Below, piece after piece: positions 24,001-33,200 of a DNA stretch of 64,000 nucleotides (positions are counted from its first letter, which is position 1; each line of letters opens with the position of its first letter). A program made the position numbers and the translations under genes. This DNA comes from Misgurnus anguillicaudatus (Eukaryota; Chordata; Actinopteri; Cypriniformes; Cobitidae). The notes beneath the pieces were generated by a model. It was not told the origin of the DNA. It saw only the letters and a list, made by a program, of their open reading frames with translations, and did no database searches. The stretch is taken from the NCBI RefSeq assembly GCF_027580225.2, contig NC_073354.2, positions 21,969,001-22,033,000 on the forward strand, read 5' to 3'.

Positions 24001-27000
24001 AAACAATCACATCCTAATGACGATAGCGTGCCTGGGCTCGGATCTGTCAAAGTACAGTCACAGTGTGAGTGCGTGCTTTTGGGGGAGTAGGGAGAATCAG
24101 GCTCGGTTTGGTATGATATGACTGCGACCTTAGTGTATTAATTAAGGAAACGTTTCAAACATTCTATAAAGAGCCTGAGTAGTGGAATCAGGAGTTTTAT
24201 ATAAAGAAACATCTAAAACTTCTGGGAGAGGGGACCCCAATGACTTGAGTTGGGAACCCCTGCTATAGACAATTAAATATCTATCATACTGTACACCTGC
24301 AAAAATGCAGTAAGTGGTGCCAAATACACAAACAAGTTCACCTGGACTGAAGCTTCTTGATAAACTCTGTTTACAATAAGGCAGTCTTCTACTGTTAATA
24401 AAATATTATTAGGCAATGTGTTTTTTTCTCAATGAGATCGACAGCCTAGGCTAATTGTTATTAAATCCAGATAAACTGCATGTGATAAATGGAACTATAT
24501 TCCATTAAAAGGGTTTAATAAATGTTGGGAACCACACTGGTCCCCTTGGACTTATAAAAAGTATTTCAAATGAAAGCATTTTCATAAGAAAAAGACGAGT
24601 TGGTATTAAAAAAAGCCTTTTTCCAAAAGGTACACTTTAAAGGGGGGTGGGAGTCATCTTATATTTGGGACAATACGGTACTACATAATTATTAAGGTGA
24701 GTCGGGCATAATGTCTAAGAGTACAGTTAACTATTCTCTAAAAATGATAGAAAAAATGACAGTAATAGATGCTTGTTTAGGTATTATGTGAGAACAGCTA
24801 ATAAAATTACTACCAGCAAGTACTATTGCAAATCACACCCATTACTTATTTGTGTATTGATATTAACTTAAAGAAATACTAATCAATATTACCATTAACA
24901 TTAGTTTGTTGACTTTTTTCTAGGCTGCAAATCATGGCTCTCACCTCCAAATCATCAATTTGAATCCAGTGGATGTAAAGTGTTCTTGAACCATTGATAT
25001 TGTTCCCCAAAAGTGTTCCAGTCATGTTGCTTTTAAGAGTTGTTACTGACAGAGCATCTTGAATGTGAAAATACTCTGTAGCATCATCCTCTTCTCCGAC
25101 AAAATCAAATAATATCTACATAACAAATGTAAAAAGAAATCTATTTAATACTAATTTTTAAAACCTCAAAACACTGCACAGTAATACCGCAATCCATGTA
25201 ATCACAATCAGAAAGTAGTGGACAAACCTGAATGGATTCAGACAGAACAAATTTTCTTGTTCTTGTAATGCCACTGGGGTACTTAAATCTGAGTGGAACA
25301 CCATCAGCTGGCTCAGGAACATCAGCCATTCTCAACTGTCTCTCATGTATAGCCTATAAAAATAGAATTGTAATAAAAAATAAAAATAAATGAGAGCTGC
25401 TAAATTTGCAATTATATGTTGACCTTGCTACCATGATCTCGATTAAGTCTAAAATGTAAAAAAAAAAAAACGTAAAACATGTCTGTAGCAACTAATGTGA
25501 TATCTTCAATTGTCTTGTCCAAAGTTCCAACCATATTCAGTTTACTGACAATGTAGACCACACTTCAGAGTCTGAAATACACTTGAGCATTAAAAATATT
25601 TTGAGAACATGTACATAATTTACAACAGATCATACCTTTCTACGTCTTTCTTCATTTTCCAAAGAATGCTTCTGCATATTATGCTTTGACAAACATGTAA
25701 AACAAAATCAAGACAATTATTTCCATTATCCAGATTATGCAATGAAGTGTATAATCAAACAAAAATAAAAACGTGCTGGTACTAACTTGTTGAAGAGGTG
25801 TCATATAAAAAAAAGAAGAAACATAATAATGTCCTCACTTAAACCCACATAAAATTTGTATGACATACCTTTTCTTGATCTGCAAGCAAAGACTCCTGGT
25901 ACTCTTGATCCTGCTGACAACGTAAGGATCGCCATTCATCTAAGGACTCCTGACAGTAATAAACAGATGGACATTTTATTAAACAGAATTTGAGAAACAT
26001 TGAGTAATGTGACTCTTGTGTCAGTGGAAGCAAAAGTGTAGTATCACTTTTAGAATTCAAAATATAACTTAATAAAAATTATGTTTCCCAGGAAAAAGCA
26101 CATGATGTTTTTGTGACAAATTTCATGAGCTAATCCTAATCTGTAAAGTGTAATGCTGTTTACCTGCATTGGCTCGCCTTCTGTTAAATCAATAAACTGT
26201 ACTATTTCAGAATCTGTGGATGATTGATCTATGTCCACTTCAGCTCGATCAGTAGTGTTGGGAAATTCCTGACCATCTGAAGGATAATTGCTTGTTGATG
26301 CTTTACTGATCTCACTTGCGGACCTTGAATGAATATCCAGAGTCAAACATAGGTAATCCATGTAGATTAATAACAGGCACATAGTAAAATAACTTCATTT
26401 CTTTCTAAATGTTAAGATTATGAAAGAAACTATGACTAATCATATAATTATCATTCGGCTGACCATCTCAACTGATAAATATATTTAAAATAAAGGGTTA
26501 AAAGAAAATACAAGAACAGAAATTATATCTGAATTTTCCCAAGACAGACTTTGCTTATGCCGACAACATAACGCAAATGAAATGACTGTACACTGATAAT
26601 AGTACAAGATTTTAAACTGCACATGTGGGGGTCCTGTGCATACCTGCAGCTTTTGACATGATCTTTGAGTTCACAGAAAAAAATATCTTCTTCACAAATC
26701 AGACATCTTTCCTTGGGCCCAGACACAACTGACTCTGGTTCCACCTATTGTTCAGATAATACTAGTACTTTAATCACTTTAACAATCATAGCAATACTAT
26801 AACCAGTACTACTTCGGTGTACAAAATATCAGCAGTGTCATTAGAACTTACAGGAGTTGTATCAATGTCCTTTTGCATTGGACGTATATAGATTATGGCA
26901 CTCTTGTTGTGGTCCTTGATAGATTTGATGGTATACCCTGTGTTCGGGCAAGGCATCACAGAAAGTTTTTTGCTCCTGGTCATACCAGACAATCTTAAAA

Positions 27001-27912
27001 GCTCAAAGCCACCACAGCTATTCAGTTTTGGGTAAGCTGTCAAAATGTGACATTTGAATTCCTCTGCACTGTTTTCATCACCTGTAAAATAAAAGAATAA
27101 ATAAACACTTTTAAATTTTGTTTGATTGTTAAAATTTGAATATTCAGTAATCACTGAGACTATCAACATTACGTCCTTTAACAACATACCGAAAAAAGTA
27201 AGTTTTTTCTCCCCAAGGCCAGCTGCATATAGTTTTTCTTTTTCTACTTTTGTTGGTACCATGATTTGATCAATGCTGTCCAAACAAAAGTAGGATCTTG
27301 TGTAGCTTGATCGACGTTTTGCAGTTGTACAGTGGCTACCTGAAGTCCTGCCAGCATATGGTGCAAAAATTCTGCAAACTTCAGCTGAAAAACAAAATAA
27401 TTCTTTACTGATATTCATCTAAATTGATAGCATGGTTCTTAGATCTTTAAAAACTGTGATGGAAAATAGACTTTGGCATTCCACCATGGTAGTCATCTCT
27501 CCAAAACATTAATTTAGTTATATCTACAGACATGAAAGACATATAGGGATGGTTTCCCGGACCAGGATTAGCTTAATCCAGGACTAGGTCTTAGTTTAAT
27601 TAGGAAATATAACTAGTTTTAACCAACAAACCTTACTAAAAACATTACCTGTGTGCATTTTGAGGTAAAACAAAGGGCACTGATGTGTTTTAAGATATGT
27701 AAGTGCAAGTTGTTTTCAGTTTGGAGAGCTCTTAAAAGTGTTTAAGTCTAGGACTAGTCTAATCCCTGTCCGGGAAACCGCCCCTTAATCCAACAAAATG
27801 TAATACTACTTAACAACGCAATCAATTATCTTCGCTCAGCAACTTGTAAATACAATCACTATAGTTAGGTTGCAATTGATTTGTTGCTGGTAAAATACAT
27901 TACTTTATTAAA

Positions 27913-27984
<72 letters not shown>

Positions 27985-28017
27985 ATATTTTATCAAACTA
28001 ATATATATACACATTAT

Positions 28018-28072
<55 letters not shown>

Positions 28073-28658
28073 GGACGGACAGATCGATAGACGGACCGAC
28101 AGACAGATAGACGGACCGACAGACAGATAGATAGACGGACCGACAGACAGATAGATAGACGGACCGACAGACAGATAGATAGACGGACCGACAGACAGAT
28201 AGATAGACGGACCGACAGACAGATAGATAGACGGACCGACAGACAGATAGATAGACGGACCGACAGACAGGGGTGTCTTTAAATCCGCCGCTGCACACGT
28301 GTGGGCTCGCAATCTAAACGAGTCTTTCAACATGAAATAACAATTAATGTTAGAATTTGCAGGTCGCACATGCGGGAGTTAACGTGCACATGTCCGGCAC
28401 ATGTAAAGCAGTTATTCTCAAACCTGTCATGCAAGACCCGCAATACTGCACATTTTAAACTCATCTTAAACCGCAATTTGAAAACCCCATGCTTGTGTAT
28501 CGTATGGTGGCTAGCATAAACTTACCATCAACAGGGTGTCTTGACAAGGTGGGTGTTGAAGTTGATGATCCTTGTGCAACACCGTCTGTGGATCGGCGCT
28601 CCATTTCACTAGCAATGTCTCTTAAAATTTTTGATATTTCGGTGTTAACGTTAGACAT
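18035..28658 (-). CDS. HECT-type E3 ubiquitin ligase with UBZ-like, SIM-like and UBX-like regions; 15 exons, 839 aa
   Basis: Exons in transcript order: 28658-28526, 27384-27190, 27081-26852, 26744-26644, 26323-26164, 25949-25869, 25671-25636, 25353-25228, 25115-24945, 22718-22576, 20923-20595, 19372-19194, 19119-18947, 18787-18573, 18282-18035. All GT-AG junctions keep frame, giving 839 aa. Residues 1-186 are unrecognised. About 200-219 is a C-x2-C...H-x3-C finger like ubiquitin-binding UBZ types. Exon 5 has a SUMO-interacting-type [11 protein letters not shown]. Exons 6-9 (274-411) resemble a charged helix plus UBX domain ([23 protein letters not shown]). A Ser/Pro linker precedes the HECT domain (about 460-839), with [12 protein letters not shown] and EANTC, whose Cys807 is the predicted thioester cysteine. 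The ATG lies 91 bp inside the right terminal repeat. Substrates are unknown. Relatives in fish are often labelled G2E3-like. Confidence 0.88.
19883..20159. mobile_element. Palindromic hAT-type MITE in HECT intron
   Basis: The arms are about 120 bp and near-perfect inverted copies, with outer ends TAGGGGTGG/TAGGTGTGG. Flanks are GTAGAGAT (left) and ATAGAGAT (right), a 7-of-8 match to a hAT-type duplication. It lies in the intron between the exons at 20595-20923 and 19194-19372. Confidence 0.75.
20391..20581. mobile_element. Short hAT-type MITE
   Basis: The ends are CAGTGGTG and its inverse CACCACTG. Flanks are ATGTAGAT and ATGTAGAA, a 7-of-8 duplication. It sits 14 bp from the donor of the HECT exon at 20595-20923 and may influence its splicing. 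Confidence 0.75.
21097..22470. mobile_element. MITE split by a later hAT insertion
   Basis: The left end TTAAAGGAACAGTATGTAGG and the inverted right end near 22450-22470 belong to one MITE. An undisrupted relative lies at about 53572-53858. The left half contains two direct copies of a roughly 32-bp unit (ggccaaaactggta...). The halves are separated by the element at 21298-22377. Confidence 0.75.
21298..22377. mobile_element. Non-autonomous hAT element, 1,080 bp, exact 8-bp duplication
   Basis: The termini CAAGGCTTTGAACC and (inverted) CAGGGCTTTGAACC are flanked on both sides by TTTGAAAT (21290-21297 and 22378-22385). No transposase survives. It interrupts an older MITE inside the HECT gene intron. 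Confidence 0.88.
22972..23326. mobile_element. MITE with AAAGGTGCTCTAAGC ends
   Basis: Inverted ends 'aaaggtgctctaagc' and 'agagcgccttta'. The same family, in the other orientation, is at about 61940-62282. Confidence 0.6.
23370..24132. mobile_element. Probable MITE with GGCGCACTCACAT-type ends, third nesting level
   Basis: The left 'gggcgcactcacattattcca' weakly matches the inverted right end near 24100-24132. It encloses a further short hAT-like MITE at about 23487-23694 with 'cagtgcttcccattcc' ends. Confidence 0.45.
23487..23694. mobile_element. Short hAT-like MITE, innermost of the nest
   Basis: The two ends carry CAGTGCTTCCCA and CAGTGTTGCCCA (inverted), and the interior halves match each other around 'acatctaaaac'. 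The target duplication is not clear. Confidence 0.55.
27546..27786. mobile_element. MITE family with GGTTTCCCGG ends, copy in HECT intron 2
   Basis: The left 'ggtttcccggaccaggatta' and the inverted right end 'gggcggtttcccggacaggg' match. Relatives lie at 51704-51918 and 61169-61398, and a partial one at about 54374-54590. Confidence 0.7.
27918..27977. repeat. (TA)n microsatellite, about 30 units
   Basis: An uninterrupted run of alternating T and A of about 60 bp in the first intron of the HECT gene. Confidence 0.97.
28018..28270. repeat. (GATA)n microsatellite passing into a 24-bp minisatellite
   Basis: About 55 bp of GATA repeats is followed by head-to-tail copies of a 24-bp unit built from agacggaccg, acagacagat and agat, first as a 20-bp variant. 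The minus-strand frames through it read as an 8-residue repeat (SVGPSIYL), which is an artefact of the 24-bp period and not a protein. Confidence 0.95.
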
Positions 28659-28748
28659 TTTGAGAGAGATCGATTAACGTAACACGACTAACTTACATCG
28701 ATCTTTCTGGCGCCAGAATTCAAGGACTACGCTAGCCAATTCCTCTAA

Positions 28749-29359
28749 CCAATCAGCGAGCTTGTTACATCCACCTGGTCATAGCTAATTTGCATTTCTC
28801 ATTTGACCATTTGCAAGGACCCAAAGAGTCACGGAAAAGCTAAATAGAGAGACTAAAACGAAAAGCAAATCGAGTAGGGAAAAGAATAAGGAGAACCATC
28901 GGGAAAATGAAAACAGAAATGTTAAACGGAAATGCCCTTTTAAATGCCTAATTTAAACCTGTATTTGTAGTTCAATTTATAAATCCAGTTATTTATTTCT
29001 CTTTTTAAATCGCTTTTTGAAATACATTTTGAAATTCCATTATTTAATTAAGAATTTGTAAATGCAATTTAAAATGATGAACTTATTGAGTGTTTTATGT
29101 TGTTTTTGTAAATTGTTATATTAATTTAAACTATTTATTAATGTATTAATATTTCATTTCTACATTATTTTTATAATCTCACTTTTTATTGCCTAATAAA
29201 ATGTTACATAATGATTTTTTTTGTAACTTTGTCTATTTATTTATAGATTAGTAAATGAATTTTTAAACAAATGTATTAATTGCTATTTTTATTGTCCAGG
29301 TAGTTATTAAATATTGAAGTTCTTTATTACATTTTGCATGACTCTTGTGGTCCTCCATA
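28749..29359 (-). repeat. Right terminal inverted repeat (611 bp)
   Basis: Inverted partner of 13606-14216 and of equal length. Its segment 29007-29133 carries T (on the inverted strand) at all 22 positions where the left end has C. The inner edge carries an inverted CCAAT box facing the HECT start codon. Confidence 0.93.
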
Positions 29360-29365
29360 CAGAAC
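29360..29365. repeat. Right target-site duplication CAGAAC
   Basis: Identical to 13600-13605 and directly abuts the right terminal repeat. Confidence 0.9.
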
Positions 29366-30251
29366 CAAATAAAGACTCATCAATCAATCAATGCTCCAAA
29401 ATCTCACAGTGACGTCTTAGTTTAAGCGCCCACCTTTCATTTATAGAAATTGCCACTGACAATGAAGCCATAGTAGCTAAAATCCAGTCAGGTGCCTGAG
29501 GTCGCCACACATTGACACGATGTTGAGAGAGCAACGTTTACCAAAATATCGGTCAGATAGTCTTGTCTATTCAATTATTTATTCTTTATTCAAGCGATTC
29601 TGACGATAATCATCGACAGAAAATGGTTTCATACGGGTATGTCGATCATTTCTCTGTTATACTCTCGAGCACTGTCTTGCTTTGCACAGTATTGGCATGC
29701 AGGAATATCTTATAGTAACCGATATCTTTTGTAGTACTATTGAATTAATGAGGTATTATTTTTATATCATGTTTGTTTATAGGTTTATATACGCATTTCG
29801 TTTCGCAGCACTGTGGATAAGTTTGAACATTGGCGCGTGAGTATTGCTCGATAACGTTAAAGCACCAGTCGTTTTCATATCGCTCCATCAGCATCAATGA
29901 CATGCCTCGTGCGACGTGATCCATGCTCTGAAAACGACTATATTCTTTTCTTTTATGATATTTTTACACGATTTTGTAAAGCCAAGTGTTTGGTTTCAAG
30001 AAAACAACGCGATGGGAATATAAACCCCCTGCAATATCACATTTTGGGACATACGGGCAGCTCTGCGTTTTGCGCTTTCTCTCATCGTTTCGCGCATTTA
30101 GTAATTATGGGCAACTGGGGGAAACTCGAGAAAGTCGAGTGTTAATAATGATGGACGCACCATCTTAACGCACGGGCTCTTTATTTACCCATAACGCGCG
30201 CGCCGCGATAGCGCCAAAAACCGGAGATTTCCAGCGGTGCCTTAGAAATGA
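29366..30251. promoter_or_regulatory. Upstream/5'-UTR region of gpr176
   Basis: 886 bp between the transposon and the gpr176 start codon. GC and CpG content rises toward 30180-30360 (gcgcgcgccgcg near 30196), as at many vertebrate receptor promoters. No TATA box could be fixed, and 5' untranslated exons may exist. Confidence 0.4.
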
Positions 30252-33200
30252 ATGATGATGGAGGCAGACAACGAGAGCTGGGTTTCTCTCTCTGAAAACG
30301 GAAGCGCACATTTGAATGCCTCGAACCTGGGTTTCCTAAACGCGTCACCCCCCGTGGGTCCGTGGGGTGATGCTCAGGATAAAGAGGTGACACGACTGGA
30401 GGAGATCCTGCACGCGCAGGAGACAGCATACAAAAATTTCACCATTACCATTCAAGCTTTCATTCTGATCGGCTCCCTGTTAGGTAAGTGGACAAACACG
30501 AGAAATAAACTACTGTATTGTATTTTCTTAATTTTTTAAGTATTATTAATGATATATTGCATTATCAAGGGCAATGGGTGAAGGATGTCAATGGATGTGA
30601 GATAGATAGATACACAAAATCATATAGGCTGCTACATACAGTATTTCCTGTGATACATCTGATTTTAACAGATGTTATCCTCAGATCAGGTGACAGATAA
30701 ATTGTAAACAAAAGCTGTTAATTATTGTGCATGCACTTACATGAACAGATGTTGTAATAAGTCATGGTACAGCAAATAATTTCCCTTTCCAATCTACGTG
30801 ACATTTAAATCTGTTGTTTTTGGATTTGCTCTTATTGGAACTCATTTGAAAATGTATTTTCAAATCTATTTCTCAAATTGAACAGCCCAAATCAAAAATG
30901 TTTAGTATAAAGTCTAATTATGTTGACAAGATGACAGCACTTACACGTTGCACCACCGTGATTGTCACATGCAGAACCAAGTCACTATGTGTCAAGTCAG
31001 ATCCATCAGAATGGGATCACAAATGCTGATAAACACGTGTATGGATTGACTGCACCGAAAGATGCATTTGCCAAATGCATAAACGGGATGTTGCTATCAC
31101 TGAGAACATTACTGATCACAAAATGAGATGCTGCTCATTCGTTAAGATGTCACATGACAGGTTCCTTAAAAAAGTCTCTTTACTGCCTGTCAGCTCATCA
31201 TCACTCATGGATGGGGTAAAAACAGTTGGTGATGTATCAATTGCTGTAAAATACTGATTATAATCTTTAACAAAAGCAATCTTTGTTTAAGGCATCTGTA
31301 TAAATTGAATGCCAAATTTACAGAAAGGGATGATAGGCTAGTTTACAAAGTGATAAATTCATTGTTCAGAACCCTTCCAGGAAATACACAAGCTTGAGAT
31401 ATTTCTATTGATTATAGCACAAAGTCCTTTTGTTTCACTTGTTTTCTCTAAACTATGCCAGAATTATGAAGCAATTTTCTTAAGACGGAAACAAATGGGC
31501 CACCACATGACCGATCAGCCTCCAAAAAGCCTGGTATAAATGTTAGTAATCTGATGAGCAGCTTTTGCTCTGGATTCGGTCAGATTAATGAAAACAATCA
31601 AATGCATATTTTACTGTTAGTAATTTATGTGAAATACTTTTTAGGAAGTGAACATATATAGTGGTATGAAATTATGTATTTCATCTGAATCTCATGGGCA
31701 TGTTATAAATGACCTACCAATATGACCCTGTCTGTGAAAACCCAGCTAAAATCATTTTTTTGTGATTTACATAAAATTTGGTATCTTAAAGAATTAGTAA
31801 ATTAGTAAAAAAAAATCCAGATAATTTACTCACCGCCATGGCATCCAAAATGTTGATGTCTTTCTTTGTTCGGTCGAGAAGAAATTATGTTTTTTGAAGA
31901 AAAAATCCAGAATTTTTCTCATTTTAATGGACTTTAAAATATTGCAGTTTCAACACAGTTTCAAAGGACTCTAAACGATCCCACACAAGGCATAAGGGTC
32001 TTGTCTAGCGAAGTGATTGTCATTTTTGGCAAGAGAAAAAAGATGCACTTTTAAAACACAACTTCTCGTCTATCTGCGGTCCTGTGATGCACCAGCGCGA
32101 CCTCACGCAATACTTCATCACGTCAAGAGATCACGGAGGACGTATGCGAAACTACGCTTCAGTGTTTGCAAGTGTGGAGAAAGAGGACCGTTCCGACGTT
32201 GTTGTATGTCGAATGATACTAATTAATGTCTTTGTGTCAGTTTATTGTTTAAAATGGTACGCAAATGTACATTTCATATATGTAACACGTGACCTTTCCA
32301 CGGCATTACGCAATTACGTGAGGTTGCTCTGGCTCGTCACACAGCCGGAGGAAGAAGAGAAGTTGTGGTTTAAAAGTGCATATTTTTATTTTTCTTGTCA
32401 AAAATGACAATCGTTACGCTAGATAAGACCCTTATGCCTTGTTTGGGATCGTTTAGAGTCCTTTGAAACTGTGTTGAAACTGCAGTTTTAAACTGCATTA
32501 ATACTATTACGTGTTGGGGTCCATTAAAGTCCATTAAAATGAGAAAAATCCTGGAATGTTTTCCTCAAAAAACACAACCTCTTCTCGACTGAACAAAGAA
32601 AGACCCCAACACCCCGGATGGCATGGTGGTACTTAAATTATCTGGATTTTTTTAAAGAAATGCACTAATCCTTTAAATATTATAAAGTAAATTTTTATTA
32701 TCAAACTTTAATGCTCCTCATCTCATATTTAGATTATTAGAATTTATCCTGGAAAGACAGGATCACATACAAACATGCTTGAAAATATCTTATGTAATAA
32801 TTACAGCTAAGTTAGATGTTTGAAGACGGCAGACAGCATATGCAATACAATGCAAATGTGTTCAATACTTTCAAAGCTAACAGTGGTGTTTCAACTTCAC
32901 ATGGGTTCCATTAGCTGTTCCAAATAGATTATAAAGAGTTAAAGAACTTCTAATGAAACCCCCTTGAAGTCTGACTACCACTGTTAGCCACAAAGGTGCT
33001 CTCTGGGAACAACTGGACAATTGTCCAACACAGTAAGTGTGCACTCATATGTCACCAGGGTAATAACACAGAAGCAGCAACAGATGGATTTTTCTTGCCC
33101 TTATGTGTGCATGGTAATGGGAAAAGATGAAAGCCACGGCCCTTGCGGGAGAAACGCAACTTCTGATAGTGTGTCAGGTGTAATAACCGGCTGTTTGGAG

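Larger units (their letters stand above)
22923..24262. mobile_element. hAT-type MITE inside the outer element, itself interrupted
   Basis: The left terminus TAGTGTTTCCCAA and the inverted right terminus CAGGGGTTCCCAA are flanked by CTTTAGAC and CTATAGAC, a 7-of-8 duplication. Its two halves are separated by more than 1 kb of younger elements. Confidence 0.65.
22837..24680. mobile_element. Outer element of a nested insertion cluster
   Basis: The left end TACCATATTGTCCCGAATAT and the inverted right end TACCGTATTGTCCCAAATAT are matching terminal repeats. Everything between is mostly later insertions (see 22923-24262). The cluster sits in the HECT intron between exons 24945-25115 and 22576-22718. 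Confidence 0.7.
13606..29359. mobile_element. 15,754-bp autonomous-looking DNA transposon carrying an integrase-type transposase and a HECT ubiquitin ligase
   Basis: Terminal inverted repeats of 611 bp (13606-14216 and 28749-29359) begin TATGG(T/A)GGACC and are flanked by the exact 6-bp duplication CAGAAC. Inside are two intact spliced genes transcribed toward each other from the two ends: the transposase (14281-17425) and the HECT-domain ligase (18035-28658). The DDE integrase, long inverted repeats and 6-bp duplication recall the eukaryotic IS3-like group (IS3EU in repeat nomenclature), an assignment from memory that I cannot verify here. Several younger elements sit in the introns of the ligase gene, so the element has been in place for some time even though its frames are open. 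Confidence 0.93.

Noticed and set aside
27998..28369. Long minus-strand frames with a perfect 8-residue repeat
   Set aside because: They are produced by the 24-bp minisatellite and GATA repeat, are open in more than one frame, and lie inside an intron of the HECT gene.
13606..29359. Interpretation as a Teratorn-like herpesvirus-transposon fusion or other large viral element
   Set aside because: No capsid, polymerase or other viral gene is present. The only genes are an integrase-type transposase and a HECT ligase, and the size is accounted for by introns and nested MITEs.
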